DNA of 64,000 bases from a bacterium (lineage in GTDB: Bacteria > Vulcanimicrobiota > Xenobia > Xenobiales > JADMJV01). Location of the stretch: positions 39,350 through 103,349 of the forward strand of contig JAFEBA010000057.1 in NCBI GenBank assembly GCA_018266105.1, in the 5' to 3' direction. Below are positions 47,463 to 57,184 of the stretch, one piece after another. Under the pieces are notes generated by a model. The model was not told the DNA's origin. It saw nothing but the letters and a program-made list of their open reading frames with translations, and searched no databases. Positions within the stretch are counted from its first letter, which is position 1. Each line of letters starts with the position of its first letter. A program made the translations under genes and the position numbers.

Positions 47463-49127
47463 TTAGCTGAGTCCGGGTGAAGTGCCGGGCTTGATGGATT
47501 GCATGGCCTGGCTAATCTGGGATTTCAAAGCGGTCAGCCGAGCTGAGCGTTCGGGAGTGGCCGTCTCCCAGGCCCGCAAGCGCTCCTGCACCGACTTGCC
47601 GGACATGGTCAGTTTGCTCAAGTCATTGCGTTGCTGCAGCAGTTCCTGAGCAAAGCTTTCGGTGAAGTCTCGATAGAACTCGACGGTGCTGGTGGCGATC
47701 TGGTCGGCTACGCGGGTGAATTGTTCCTGGTCGTGACCGGCTTTGCTCTCGTCCAGCTGGCTCTTGGGGCTGACCGGACCCAAGGTTTGACCCATGCCCT
47801 TCTCGCGCACCGCTTCGCGAACCAGATTGGAGGCGTAGGTAATGTCGCTGCCCGGTCCGGCGCTGGTGTGTCCTTTGCCAAAAATCGCTTCGGCGGTGCG
47901 ACCGGCCAGATTGGAGGCGACCTCGGCCATATACCATTCGAAAGTGCTGGCGGGATTAGCGGTGGACTTTAGAAACACGGCCGCATTGGCCGGCCCGCGC
48001 GGGGCGAAGCTGACAGCGTCGATTCCTTTGGGTTGTTGGTCGGGATGGTCCTGGGCCAACGCCTCAAAGAGGTGGCGAACCACCACATGACCCATCTCGT
48101 GACAGATGGTGAGTCGCAGCATCCAATCAGGATTGGTGACCGGCCGCGCCACTCCAAATGACTCTTGCAGCCGGCCTTCCCGGGCCGAATCAGCTGTGAC
48201 CTTGCCGTCTCCCAGCATCTTGGCCAGGCGCAGACTGTTCTGCAGAGCCAGTGGATTGGCTCCCCGAGCGGCGTCCGCCATTTCCTGAAGCACCCCAGCT
48301 TCCACCTCAAGCTTCTGGTGGGCGACCAGACTCTGTAAAATACTCAGGCGCTCCGCCGGACCGGAGGGGGTATCGCAGAGCAACTCACGTTGGAAGCGTT
48401 TGCTGGCCTCAAAGTCCATGGTGTCGGAGCGGCTACTGGTGCCGATCAGAATCAGGTTGGTATTCTTGTCCATCAGACTGGTCAGAGCCACCAAGGTTTG
48501 GTGGGTTTCGGCCGGGTCTTCTTTGGGCTCTCCGGCCTTGAAGCCCATCAGGCCGGCCAGTCCGCTCAGGGCCGCGCCGACGGCCGTGCCCACCTTCAAC
48601 CCCAGGCTGGCGTTCTGCGAGCGGATGCGAGCGGCCGCTTCGATTTCGTCGATGGCGATAACGGCCGTCTGATGGGGACTTTTGAGGGCAGCTTGTTGAG
48701 CCTGCAAGAACAGGTTGCGCAGTTTCTGGGGACCGTCCTCACTGAAGTCTGCTCCGTCGGCGTGGAAAGTGGGCACCCCCACTTTATCCAGGTCGGCGGC
48801 CAGCGCTCGCACCAGGGTGGTTTTGCCGGATCCAGTATTGCCTTTGATTAAATAACTTGCAAAGGGCGGCTTGCCCCCGTCGCGCAAACCGTCCACCAAT
48901 TTCTGAAACTCGGCGCAGGCCGGGTTATTGCCGCCCAGTGTGGATAGAGAGTAACCCTGAGTGTCCATCTTGGGAAAAGGCTGGCTGACCAGCCGTGGTT
49001 TGTCCAGAGGAGGTTCGGGAGCCTGACCCAGGGCCACCGAATCGGCGGCTGCCCGGGGGGGGGCCGACGGACCGGGCGCGGCTGGCGGAGTAAAACCAAA
49101 TTGAATACGCAATGGGCCAATTTGCAC
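47463..49127 (-). CDS. Soluble FtsH-like AAA-metalloprotease
   Basis: The 554-residue protein combines an AAA ATPase (about 85-315: Walker A GNTGSGKT at 96-103, Walker B VIAIDEIE at 156-163, SKRFQREL where FtsH has its second-region Arg residues) with an M41-type peptidase: CHEMGHVVV at 342-350, giving H-E-x-x-H, and a probable third ligand in PGSDITYASNL. FtsH has HEAGH and N-terminal membrane helices; this protein has neither. The first 85 residues are Pro/Ala-rich. The ring would thus be cytosolic. GTG start at 49127. Confidence 0.8.
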   Translation of the reverse strand: MQIGPLRIQFGFTPPAAPGPSAPPRAAADSVALGQAPEPPLDKPRLVSQPFPKMDTQGYSLSTLGGNNPACAEFQKLVDGLRDGGKPPFASYLIKGNTGSGKTTLVRALAADLDKVGVPTFHADGADFSEDGPQKLRNLFLQAQQAALKSPHQTAVIAIDEIEAAARIRSQNASLGLKVGTAVGAALSGLAGLMGFKAGEPKEDPAETHQTLVALTSLMDKNTNLILIGTSSRSDTMDFEASKRFQRELLCDTPSGPAERLSILQSLVAHQKLEVEAGVLQEMADAARGANPLALQNSLRLAKMLGDGKVTADSAREGRLQESFGVARPVTNPDWMLRLTICHEMGHVVVRHLFEALAQDHPDQQPKGIDAVSFAPRGPANAAVFLKSTANPASTFEWYMAEVASNLAGRTAEAIFGKGHTSAGPGSDITYASNLVREAVREKGMGQTLGPVSPKSQLDESKAGHDQEQFTRVADQIATSTVEFYRDFTESFAQELLQQRNDLSKLTMSGKSVQERLRAWETATPERSARLTALKSQISQAMQSIKPGTSPGLS

Positions 49128-49178
49128 GTTCGATAGTTTCTGCGGGCCAGCCTGTACCCCTCGAGTTGTTGCTGGATT

Positions 49179-52100
49179 TTAACCGGCCTGGACCTGATTC
49201 CGCCCTCCGCGTTTGGCCGCGTACAGGGCCTGGTCGGCCCGCTCCAGCAAGGCGTCTAGAGATTCTTGAGGTTGGCGTTGGGCCACCCCGAGACTGATGG
49301 AGACCTGCAGGTCTCCATCAGAGGAGGCGAAGGACTGCTGGCAAATTGCCAATCGGAGACGGTCGGCCGTGGCGCGGCCAGGTTCCAGTCCGGTACCCAC
49401 CAGCAGCACGGCAAATTCTTCGCCTCCCAGGCGGCCCAGGTGGTCGATGCCGCGCAGGCAGTCCCGACAGCGGCCGGCCACGGTGCGTAAAACCAGGTCC
49501 CCGATGGCGTGACCGTGAGTATCGTTGAATTTCTTGAAGTGGTCCACATCGAACATGACCAGGCTCAGGGCGTGGCCCAGTCGGTCGGCGCGGTACAGTT
49601 CATCCTGGGCTTGCTTCAAGAACTGTCGACGGTTGAGGATGCCCGTCAATTCGTCGATGGTGGCCATGCGCTGGACGCTGGCGAAGAGCTGGGAGTTCTC
49701 CAGGGCGATGCCAGCGTAGCTGACCACCGTCTGCACCATTTCGGCCTCGGCCCGACTGAAGGGCCGGTCCCGCTGGAGAATAATATGCCCGAGCGGACCC
49801 GAGGGGCTGGGCAACGCCGCCCCAAGCCAGAGGCCTTGCTGGCGAAGCAAGGGTCGATTGGACTGGAGAAGCTCGGTGTCCAGGTCCTCTTCGGCCAGCA
49901 GGCGGGTGAGGGCCTGGTCGAACCCCACGATTCGTTGCAATCCGTCCAGCACTCGCGTCAGAATTTCTTGAGTGTCGAGGTGGGTGAGCAGCGATCCTAC
50001 CATCTCGCTGAGCTGCTCGGCCAGCAAACGCTGGTCGCGTTCACCTCTTACCTGCAGCTCCAGGCGCGCGGACCGAGCGGTTTCTAGAGATACGGCCACC
50101 TGGTTCGCCAGAGCCTGCAAGACCTCCACGTCTTCGTGGCTGAAAGCTCCCCGTGCCAGGCGATTGTCGAGATACATCACTCCCACCAGCCGGTCGCGCC
50201 AAAGCAGGGGCGCAGCCAGAATGCTACGCAGGCCGTGGCTCAGAGTCCGGCCATCCTGCTCTGCGTTGATGAGAGTGGCTCGGGCCTTCTCTTTGACCTG
50301 CATCAGCACGTCCTGGGCGTAGTCGTGGTTGAGTGACAAAATCTGTCCTTGCTCGTTTCGACCGCACTGAAATCTCAGATCTTCGCCTTCGACCAAAAAC
50401 AGCATGGCGCGCTCGGCGCTCAATATGCGCATAACCTCGACCAGGACCAAATCGCTCACGCGAGCGACGTCCAGCACCTGGGCGGTGGCCTGGGTCATAT
50501 CCAGCAGCGCCTTGAGGTTGCGCTGGAGGCGTAGAGTGAGCGCGCTCTGATGGTCACTATCCCGGCCTGAAGCGCTCTGACTGCGCAGGCTCAGGCCGAA
50601 TTCGGCTTCGATGCGGTGCAATTGCGCCAGCCAGCCTAATTCGGCGGCCATGGCGGCGGCCGCTCTGGCCTGCAGGTGGGCTGCTTCAAAGCGCTCCTGA
50701 TCCCGCAGTAGGGCCGCTTTCTGTTTGGCGACCTCGATCATCACCCAGTAGTTTTCCGTCGCCTGGGCCCGCTCCTCAGCTTCCGACAACAGGCGGCGGG
50801 CTCGTGCCGGATGTCCCGAAAGGCGTGCCAGGCCGGCCTCCAGCACTCGATAATGGGTGTCAAAAAGCGAATGCGCGCGGTGACGACGCAGCCGTTTTAG
50901 GGCCTGGCGCAGGGGCTCCAGTCGCGAACGATCAGCCATGGCCTGACGGTAGCGGAGATAACCTTCCAGAATTCGAAAGGTGCGCAAATGCATGGGGCCG
51001 GTGTCCGGATTCAGGGCCAGCCGGGTGTGCTGCTCGATCAGAGCTTCCACTTCCTCACCCAGTTCTCCGCGCTCCATCTCGGCATGCAGGGAAGAGACCA
51101 GGTAAGCGGACCGAATCAGCGGGTTGGATTCGTTTCCGAAATACCGCTTGCAAATTTCTTTGTATTGACGGGCTTCCGCATGTCGCCCCACGGCCGAGTA
51201 AACTGGGGAAAGGGTGGAGGTCAGCACCAACGGGAAATGGTCCTGACGAACCCGCTCCTGTCCCAATTGGGCGGTTTCGTGTGCCCGCGCCAGCAGCCCC
51301 CGAAAATGGTAGTTGTGGGTCAGGTCCACCACCCCGAAGAGATAGTCCAGGGTCGGCAGCCAGGCGCCACGTTCCAGCAGGCAACGTGCCGTGTTGCTGG
51401 CCGCCAGGCTTTCCTGGCCTTGAAATCGCAAGGCCACCGATGATAGAACCTGGCACTGAGCGATAGCGGTCGCGTCTTGCAACTCCTCGGCCAGGTTCTG
51501 ACTTTTGCGGCAATAGTGGACGGCCAGGCGGCCCAGTCCGGCGGCGGCCATCAGGATTGCGGCGCTGGCGTAGAAGCCGGCCAGGGAAGGGGTGGGACCG
51601 AGCTTGCGAGCCTGGCGCAAACCTCGCACCACCATTTCGACCAGTTGGGGCACGTAGCCAGCGATAAAGCAAATCTGAGAGCCGGTCTCAAAGAGGCGCA
51701 CCGCAACCTTGTCGCTCGGTTCCTGACTTCGCCCCAGGGGTGAAAGGCTCAACCTGATCAGGTCCGCCATCAGGGCGGGCACTGAACCGACCCGGATTCC
51801 CAGTTCATTCAGTCCCGCGCACACCTCCGTCCAGGCCCGAGGGGTGTCCATTTCCACCATATGCACCAGCGCCAGACGTTGGCGGGCGCGGGCTCGGTCC
51901 AGGCCGGAGGTTTGTAAGCTCAGGGCTGCCTGCAGGTGCTCCAGAGATTCGCGGAAGCGGCCGGTTTGGTAACAGGCGTAGCCGAAGGCTGCCCGGCTTT
52001 CTCCATCCTGGTCGGCCTTGAGGCGTTTGAAGAAATCGTAGGCTTCCTGGTAGGCGTGCTGCTGGCAGGCGAGCAGACCGGCCTGGCGTTGAGCCTGGTC

Positions 52101-54044
52101 GCAGGCGGCCTGATCGGGCAAGGGCGCGCTCTGCCACAAGTGCTGGGCCCGCCGAAAGACCTGGTCAGGGCCCAGGCCGGCCGCAGCGCTGGCATGGAGC
52201 TCCCTGAGTTGCTGAGGACTGAGCCGTTCCAGCAGGGCTGAACGGAGTCGTTCATGCAGGAAGCGAAAGTGATCGCCTTCGAGTTTTTCGATGAGGCGCA
52301 TTCGTCTGGCTTCAGCCAGCAATCCGTGAGCGGCACTCTCCTCTTGCTCCAGGTCCTGCACTCGAAATTGCAGACCCAATACGGCAGCCCGTTGCAGCAG
52401 GCGCAAGGGATGCTCATCCAGGTTTTGCACGCGCGTGACTAGAGTCTCGAGAGCATCGCCGGGTAGTTCCAGTCCAGAACCGATCAGTCGCCAGCGTCCC
52501 CAATGCGGCACCAGTCGTCCCGAATCCAGTGCGGTCTCCAGCACCGTTAGCGCGGCCAGCGGGTTGCCGCCGCTGGCCAGCTGCAGTTGTTCGAAGAGCT
52601 GAGGGTCACTGCAGTCACCCAGGTAAGCTTCGATCAGTTGCTGCAGAGAGGCTTCGTCAAGATTCTCCAGCTCCAGCAGGTTTTTGACTTGAAGCTCGAG
52701 AGCTTTGGCGCTGCTGAGCACGAGCAAGGAATGACTGGTCTTCCAGCCCTCAGCGACTGTGCGCAGCACTTTTAAACTGGACGGATCAGCCCAGTGCAAA
52801 TCCTCGACCACGACCAGAATGGGGCGCAGGCTGGCGGCCTGCAGAAGAAATTGGGCCAGGGCCAGGAGATGATGCACGGGATCTTCTTCGCGTTGTCCAC
52901 CGGACTGGCCCAGCAGCTGGCCAAGGGCGGGTGAGAAATCGCTGAGCAGAGCCAGGTTGGCTCCAGCTGCCTGACGCAGCTCACTGACCAGCTCAGGCAT
53001 CTGGCTCAGCGGACGAGCGATGCTGGCCAGCAAGCGCTTGAGCACAGCGTAGGGGGGATCGTCTGGACTGCAGGCGGCGCGCACGATGATCTGCTCGCGT
53101 TGCCCGCGCAAGAAGTCAGACAACAGAGCGGTTTTGCCAATACCGGGCGGGCCACTGACCAGCACCACACGTCCCCCTTGCGGGCAGGCCCGCCAGTGTT
53201 GCACCAGCGCCTGACTCTGGGCCTGGCGTCCAATCAGCGGCAGTCGCTGGCTGAACGGCAGAGGAGGTTGACCTTCCAGAAAGGCATACAGCTGGCGGGC
53301 CGAAGGGAAGCGATCGGCCGGATCTTTGGCCAGCAGGCGTTTCACCGCTTCACGCAACAGCCCCGGCATGTGCTCCGGTAGCTCTGGAGGCTTTCGGGTG
53401 GCATGCAGATGCATCAGCTCACCCGGATCCTCGGAGCGAAAGGGCGGAGAGCCCAGAACGCATTCGTAAAGCACCACTCCCAGAGCATAGAGGTCGGCGC
53501 GGCCGTCCAGAGGGCGATTGAGCATACCGGTCTGCTCCGGCGCGCTATAGCTGAACGTGCCGGTGGCAGAGAGGGCCGGGCTGACCCGCTGGCGGGTGGT
53601 GAGGCCAAAATCGATCAGGTGAGCCTGACCGGCCGTCCCGATCAAAATGTTGGCCGGCTTGACGTCTCGATGCACCAGCCCGCGTTCGTGCACAGCCGCC
53701 AGGGTCGCCGCCAGCTGGCGGCCCAGGTCCAGAGCGGCCTCCGGAGAGTAGGGACCGCGCTTGAGCACTTCGCTCAAAGGCAGGGGTTCAGCTAACTCCT
53801 GGACCAGAAACGGCAGTCCCTGGTGGCGACCGACCTCATAGACCTGAAGCAGGCCCGGGTGATGAACTCGACCCTGCAGGGCGGATTCGCAAAGGTATTC
53901 TTGGTAGACCTTATCGAGCTCGCGCCGTCGTCGGGGGAATTTGACCGCCACCAAACGCCCTCGCAGACGCCCACGATAGACCACATTGCGTGCCCCTTGG
54001 CCGATTTCGTCCAGAATTTCCAGGCCCGGAATGTCAGGAATCAC
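49179..54044 (-). CDS. Ser/Thr kinase-AAA-TPR-GAF-GGDEF multidomain sensor
   Basis: The 1621-residue protein begins with a protein kinase (about 8-260): Lys35 in VAVK, HRDVKPANI with Asp127, DFG at 145-147. Then comes an AAA/STAND ATPase with Walker A SGPPGIGKT (298-306) and Walker B in ILVVVEDLHWAD, a long TPR-like helical stretch, two GAF-like domains (about 1170-1450), and a diguanylate cyclase domain whose active site GGEEF is at 1540-1544 with the product-inhibition motif RGID nine residues upstream. Kinases of this layout usually end in a histidine kinase; here the output is c-di-GMP. GTG start. The 3' end of the small gene upstream overlaps by 11 bp. Confidence 0.9.
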   Translation of the reverse strand: MIPDIPGLEILDEIGQGARNVVYRGRLRGRLVAVKFPRRRRELDKVYQEYLCESALQGRVHHPGLLQVYEVGRHQGLPFLVQELAEPLPLSEVLKRGPYSPEAALDLGRQLAATLAAVHERGLVHRDVKPANILIGTAGQAHLIDFGLTTRQRVSPALSATGTFSYSAPEQTGMLNRPLDGRADLYALGVVLYECVLGSPPFRSEDPGELMHLHATRKPPELPEHMPGLLREAVKRLLAKDPADRFPSARQLYAFLEGQPPLPFSQRLPLIGRQAQSQALVQHWRACPQGGRVVLVSGPPGIGKTALLSDFLRGQREQIIVRAACSPDDPPYAVLKRLLASIARPLSQMPELVSELRQAAGANLALLSDFSPALGQLLGQSGGQREEDPVHHLLALAQFLLQAASLRPILVVVEDLHWADPSSLKVLRTVAEGWKTSHSLLVLSSAKALELQVKNLLELENLDEASLQQLIEAYLGDCSDPQLFEQLQLASGGNPLAALTVLETALDSGRLVPHWGRWRLIGSGLELPGDALETLVTRVQNLDEHPLRLLQRAAVLGLQFRVQDLEQEESAAHGLLAEARRMRLIEKLEGDHFRFLHERLRSALLERLSPQQLRELHASAAAGLGPDQVFRRAQHLWQSAPLPDQAACDQAQRQAGLLACQQHAYQEAYDFFKRLKADQDGESRAAFGYACYQTGRFRESLEHLQAALSLQTSGLDRARARQRLALVHMVEMDTPRAWTEVCAGLNELGIRVGSVPALMADLIRLSLSPLGRSQEPSDKVAVRLFETGSQICFIAGYVPQLVEMVVRGLRQARKLGPTPSLAGFYASAAILMAAAGLGRLAVHYCRKSQNLAEELQDATAIAQCQVLSSVALRFQGQESLAASNTARCLLERGAWLPTLDYLFGVVDLTHNYHFRGLLARAHETAQLGQERVRQDHFPLVLTSTLSPVYSAVGRHAEARQYKEICKRYFGNESNPLIRSAYLVSSLHAEMERGELGEEVEALIEQHTRLALNPDTGPMHLRTFRILEGYLRYRQAMADRSRLEPLRQALKRLRRHRAHSLFDTHYRVLEAGLARLSGHPARARRLLSEAEERAQATENYWVMIEVAKQKAALLRDQERFEAAHLQARAAAAMAAELGWLAQLHRIEAEFGLSLRSQSASGRDSDHQSALTLRLQRNLKALLDMTQATAQVLDVARVSDLVLVEVMRILSAERAMLFLVEGEDLRFQCGRNEQGQILSLNHDYAQDVLMQVKEKARATLINAEQDGRTLSHGLRSILAAPLLWRDRLVGVMYLDNRLARGAFSHEDVEVLQALANQVAVSLETARSARLELQVRGERDQRLLAEQLSEMVGSLLTHLDTQEILTRVLDGLQRIVGFDQALTRLLAEEDLDTELLQSNRPLLRQQGLWLGAALPSPSGPLGHIILQRDRPFSRAEAEMVQTVVSYAGIALENSQLFASVQRMATIDELTGILNRRQFLKQAQDELYRADRLGHALSLVMFDVDHFKKFNDTHGHAIGDLVLRTVAGRCRDCLRGIDHLGRLGGEEFAVLLVGTGLEPGRATADRLRLAICQQSFASSDGDLQVSISLGVAQRQPQESLDALLERADQALYAAKRGGRNQVQAG

Positions 54045-54312
54045 GAGGTGGGAGGCGCTCCAGGAAGTCTTCCAGATTCAGGCCAGCTCCCTGTTCTTCC
54101 AGGGGTCGAGTCAGGTCGTAAGCGGCCAGCAGGCGTTTATCTTTGGGATAGGCCTGGATGTCTCGAGCTTCGCGGCGAGCCGATAGATCGTCCATCATCA
54201 GGACAAAGTAGACGCCTCCGTCTTCATCGAAGGCGTCCCACATATCCCGGCACTCCAACAGCCAGCGCGCGCCTTTCGCCTGGCCTTTGGCAAAATGACT
54301 CTGGCGACTCAT
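54034..54312 (-). CDS. Small hypothetical protein
   Basis: The 92-residue protein is charged, with GGVYFVLMMDDLSARREARD, AYPKDKRLLAAYDLTRPLEEQ and ED-rich helices. No signal peptide or Cys. It lies between the BpsA-like gene and the giant kinase gene with overlaps at both ends (54309-54312 and 54034-54044), so all three are translationally coupled. It may be a regulatory partner of the kinase. No family recognised. Confidence 0.55.
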   Translation of the reverse strand: MSRQSHFAKGQAKGARWLLECRDMWDAFDEDGGVYFVLMMDDLSARREARDIQAYPKDKRLLAAYDLTRPLEEQGAGLNLEDFLERLPPRDS

Positions 54313-55433
54313 CCTGGCCGCAGGCACTCGAAGAAATGAGCATACAGGAAGGGGAAGCCCAGCAGCTCCTGGGTGGGGTGTAATGGACTTCCCAATCCGC
54401 GCAGGGCCGCCAGGTGTTCCACCCGGTAGCCGTTGTTGTAGATGTAGCGGCTGAAATGGTCCTGTCGGCGCTGGATGTGCAGGCCCAGGTCGTTGAGGTC
54501 CTGCCAGAGCTTGTCAGGATCCTCGATCAGCCCGGGAAAGGTGGAGAGGAAGAGTCGGCTGTCGGGGCCTGGCTTCAGGCTGTCGGCGGCGCACTCCAGG
54601 AAGAATCGCATCCCGTGGGCTGCATAAGGGGGATCGGTGGTGACCAGATCGTAGGCCGAACGCATGGACTCCGGCACTCCATGGCGCAGGTTGTGCTCCA
54701 GCACGTTCAGGCGCTCTCCCCCTTTGTCTTTGAGAAAGGCCACCAGATCGGGATCTAGCTCCAGCACGTCCACCTGGTATTGGTCGCTGGAGTGCACCAG
54801 GGCCAGCGACACCAGATCGTCATCTCCCAGCACCAGCACTCGGGCTCCGGGTTTGAGGGTCTCGCGCATGCGCGCCACCCGCTGCTGGGTGGTGAAGGGT
54901 GTGCAATACTGTTGTTCATAGCGAAGTTTCATGGCCGGGCGCTGGCTGAACATCTCCACCAGGCTAAGATCCAGTCCCTGCTCGGGCCGCTGATCGTGAG
55001 TCAAGAACGCTCGGGTATGGTCGAAGGCAAAGTCGACCAGGCGTTCAGGTCGGCGCAGTAAAGGGCCGGCTTTCTCGATTGGACCGGAGTAGGCCTTGGG
55101 CATGGACTGCTGGCGGTAGCGTTGTTCAGCTGCCTCCAGCAACTGCAGCGGTTGGCCTGACTGGCCGGTGTAGGTTTCCAGTGCTGCCAGCAATCGGGCC
55201 ACACAATTGGGAGGTTCGCGATCGTCCTGGTTGACCAGCAAATTGGCGTCCAGAGCTCGTTCCAGCCAGGGGTCATCCCCCAGCGGGTGTGACTGCTGAA
55301 AGGGGGCCAGGCGCTTGAAGCTCTGTTCATCGGCCAGGATGCGACTGCCATAAGCCAGATTGCAGAGCACCACCTCGCCACTTTGACTACCAAAACGGGT
55401 GTCCAGATGCTGAGTGAGCCAGTAGTTTGCCAT
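54309..55433 (-). CDS. BpsA-like N4-bis(aminopropyl)spermidine synthase family protein
   Basis: From the ATG at 55433 the protein is 374 residues. The aminopropyltransferase core has VLVLGDDDLVSLAL, VDVLELDPDLVAFL and YDLVTTDPPYAAHGM, the GDDD and DPPY signatures of the BpsA (DUF43) family. BpsA adds aminopropyl groups to spermidine, making branched polyamines, and is best known from thermophiles. An N-terminal helical part (about 180 residues, FAFDHTRAFLTHDQRPEQ) precedes the core, as in the family. Whether it makes branched polyamines here is unknown. It heads the operon with the small gene and the kinase. Confidence 0.78.
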   Translation of the reverse strand: MANYWLTQHLDTRFGSQSGEVVLCNLAYGSRILADEQSFKRLAPFQQSHPLGDDPWLERALDANLLVNQDDREPPNCVARLLAALETYTGQSGQPLQLLEAAEQRYRQQSMPKAYSGPIEKAGPLLRRPERLVDFAFDHTRAFLTHDQRPEQGLDLSLVEMFSQRPAMKLRYEQQYCTPFTTQQRVARMRETLKPGARVLVLGDDDLVSLALVHSSDQYQVDVLELDPDLVAFLKDKGGERLNVLEHNLRHGVPESMRSAYDLVTTDPPYAAHGMRFFLECAADSLKPGPDSRLFLSTFPGLIEDPDKLWQDLNDLGLHIQRRQDHFSRYIYNNGYRVEHLAALRGLGSPLHPTQELLGFPFLYAHFFECLRPG

Positions 55434-55501
55434 GAGGTGTGATGCCCCAGAGGACCCTATCTTCCTGCCCAAGAACAACCCGGCTGCGAGGTGATAAAGA
55501 C

Positions 55502-57184
55502 GTGATTGCAACGGTACAGGCCGCCACCCCCGTGGACGAAATCCAGATGAAACTTTTCTCCGTGATCGGAGGCGAAGATCCGCAGGAAGTCATTCCTCTG
55601 GTGGATGCTCAGCTGACGGTGGCCGAGCGTGAAATTCACGAAGTGCCCCAGCGCGCTCAAGCCCGTGGCGCTGAATTCGCGGCGGCTGTACAGACGCAAA
55701 TGCAGACGGTTGTTGAACGTTTCCAGGAATACCATGGCTGGTTGGAGCGCTCGCGCCAGGCTTTGGAGCACCATCATCACGATCAGCTGGTGGCCTGTTA
55801 CGAGGAAGCTCAGACACTGGTGCCGGCTCTGTTTGAAGCCCTGGAAGCTTATGGCATCGCCTTTGCGAACCAGGGAGCCTACGCCACTCCTTTCAGTAAC
55901 ACTCTGGCTCGTGTGGCCGAGGGGCTCCAGTCCGGTCAGGCCGGGGAAGAGAGTTGGGATGATTATCTGAACAATTTTCTGCAGGGCTTCGCCAAGAAAA
56001 TTGCAGAGGTGAGGGCAGTCCCCTTACCCGGCCGGGCAGCCTGTGGCCAGGCTTATCAGCAAGGCGTTGAGGTGCTGCAGAAGTTGCAGGGCCTGGAAAG
56101 CCTGGATTCGGCCAGTCTTCAGGCTCCCCTTAGCGAATTGGATGAGGCCATCGGTCTGGCGGGTAAGGTGGAGCGCTTGATGGCCGAAGGCACCGAGGGG
56201 CCAGCTCCTATTCCGATGACCAACGTGATCATTTCGGTGGTGCGCAAGGGGCTGGCGGGCGAGCTGGATGGCGCCCTGGTCAGCGGTTTCCTGGATGATT
56301 ATCGTGATCTGTTGGATGGTTTCTGGGAGGGCTTCGAACGGTCGATTGCCCGCCCGAGCGACTCCTCGCTTGTCCAGCAAGAAATCCCGCGCACTCTGGA
56401 GTATGGCGATGAGCACGACGCAGCGGTAGAAGAACTGATGAGTTCTTTCGAAAAGAGAGACCCTGCGGCCTGTGAAGCCGCCATCCAGCGCCTGGTGGAA
56501 ACCGGCAACAAGCTGAATGAGTCCCGCGAGGTCTTCAACACCGCCGCTCAACACCAGGGGCAGGCACTTTGTCCTGGCTGCGGTCGCTCCAATCCCCCGG
56601 AAAACAAGCGTTGTGAGGCTTGTGGCAATGTTTTGCCCACCGAAAGCGGAGCCGGCTCGGCCTCTTCCAGCTTCAACGTATTATCGGGACCGGCCTTGGA
56701 GGAGACCCAGGAGCTGGGCATGACCGAAAACGTGGCCAAGCTCTTCAGCGCTTGCGACAATGTTTCCGAAGGGAAGATCAGTCTGGGCGAATTCCAGAAC
56801 GTGGTCACGGAAGCCATGGTAGGGCTTAAGGAGTTCGCCAAGGAGCTGGACGAGATTGCCACCCAGACCATGGACGAATCGGCCATGAACGAAGAAACCA
56901 AAAGAGTCTGGCGCGACCATCACCTGCCTCATGTCCAGGAGGTGGGGGCTGCTTTCGTGGCCGGACTCAGCGATTGCGAGGCTGGCCTCAAGTCCATGCA
57001 GGCCTACGTCAGCGAGCAGGACAACGAGCACCTGATCAATGGGGTGCGGCTGGTCTGGGAAGGCCTCAACGTCATTCATCGAGCTCGCCTGGCCATGAAT
57101 TCGAACCTGCAGATGCTGCAGGATGTGTTGCAAGAAGCTCGCGAGGCGGGTTACCTGACGGACGAACCCGCCCCCGAGGAATAA
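55502..57184 (+). CDS. Hypothetical helical protein with a zinc ribbon
   Basis: GAGGTGAT ahead of the GTG at 55502 fixes the start; the protein has 560 residues. It is mostly alpha-helical and acidic, probably coiled or TPR-like. A zinc ribbon at about residue 358 reads ALCPGCGRSNPPENKRCEAC, giving C-x2-C and C-x2-C. After it a Ser/Gly linker leads to a second helical domain. No enzyme motif is visible. It diverges from the BpsA-like gene and its end overlaps the convergent UPF0489 gene by 34 bp. Confidence 0.6.
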   Translation: MIATVQAATPVDEIQMKLFSVIGGEDPQEVIPLVDAQLTVAEREIHEVPQRAQARGAEFAAAVQTQMQTVVERFQEYHGWLERSRQALEHHHHDQLVACYEEAQTLVPALFEALEAYGIAFANQGAYATPFSNTLARVAEGLQSGQAGEESWDDYLNNFLQGFAKKIAEVRAVPLPGRAACGQAYQQGVEVLQKLQGLESLDSASLQAPLSELDEAIGLAGKVERLMAEGTEGPAPIPMTNVIISVVRKGLAGELDGALVSGFLDDYRDLLDGFWEGFERSIARPSDSSLVQQEIPRTLEYGDEHDAAVEELMSSFEKRDPAACEAAIQRLVETGNKLNESREVFNTAAQHQGQALCPGCGRSNPPENKRCEACGNVLPTESGAGSASSSFNVLSGPALEETQELGMTENVAKLFSACDNVSEGKISLGEFQNVVTEAMVGLKEFAKELDEIATQTMDESAMNEETKRVWRDHHLPHVQEVGAAFVAGLSDCEAGLKSMQAYVSEQDNEHLINGVRLVWEGLNVIHRARLAMNSNLQMLQDVLQEAREAGYLTDEPAPEE

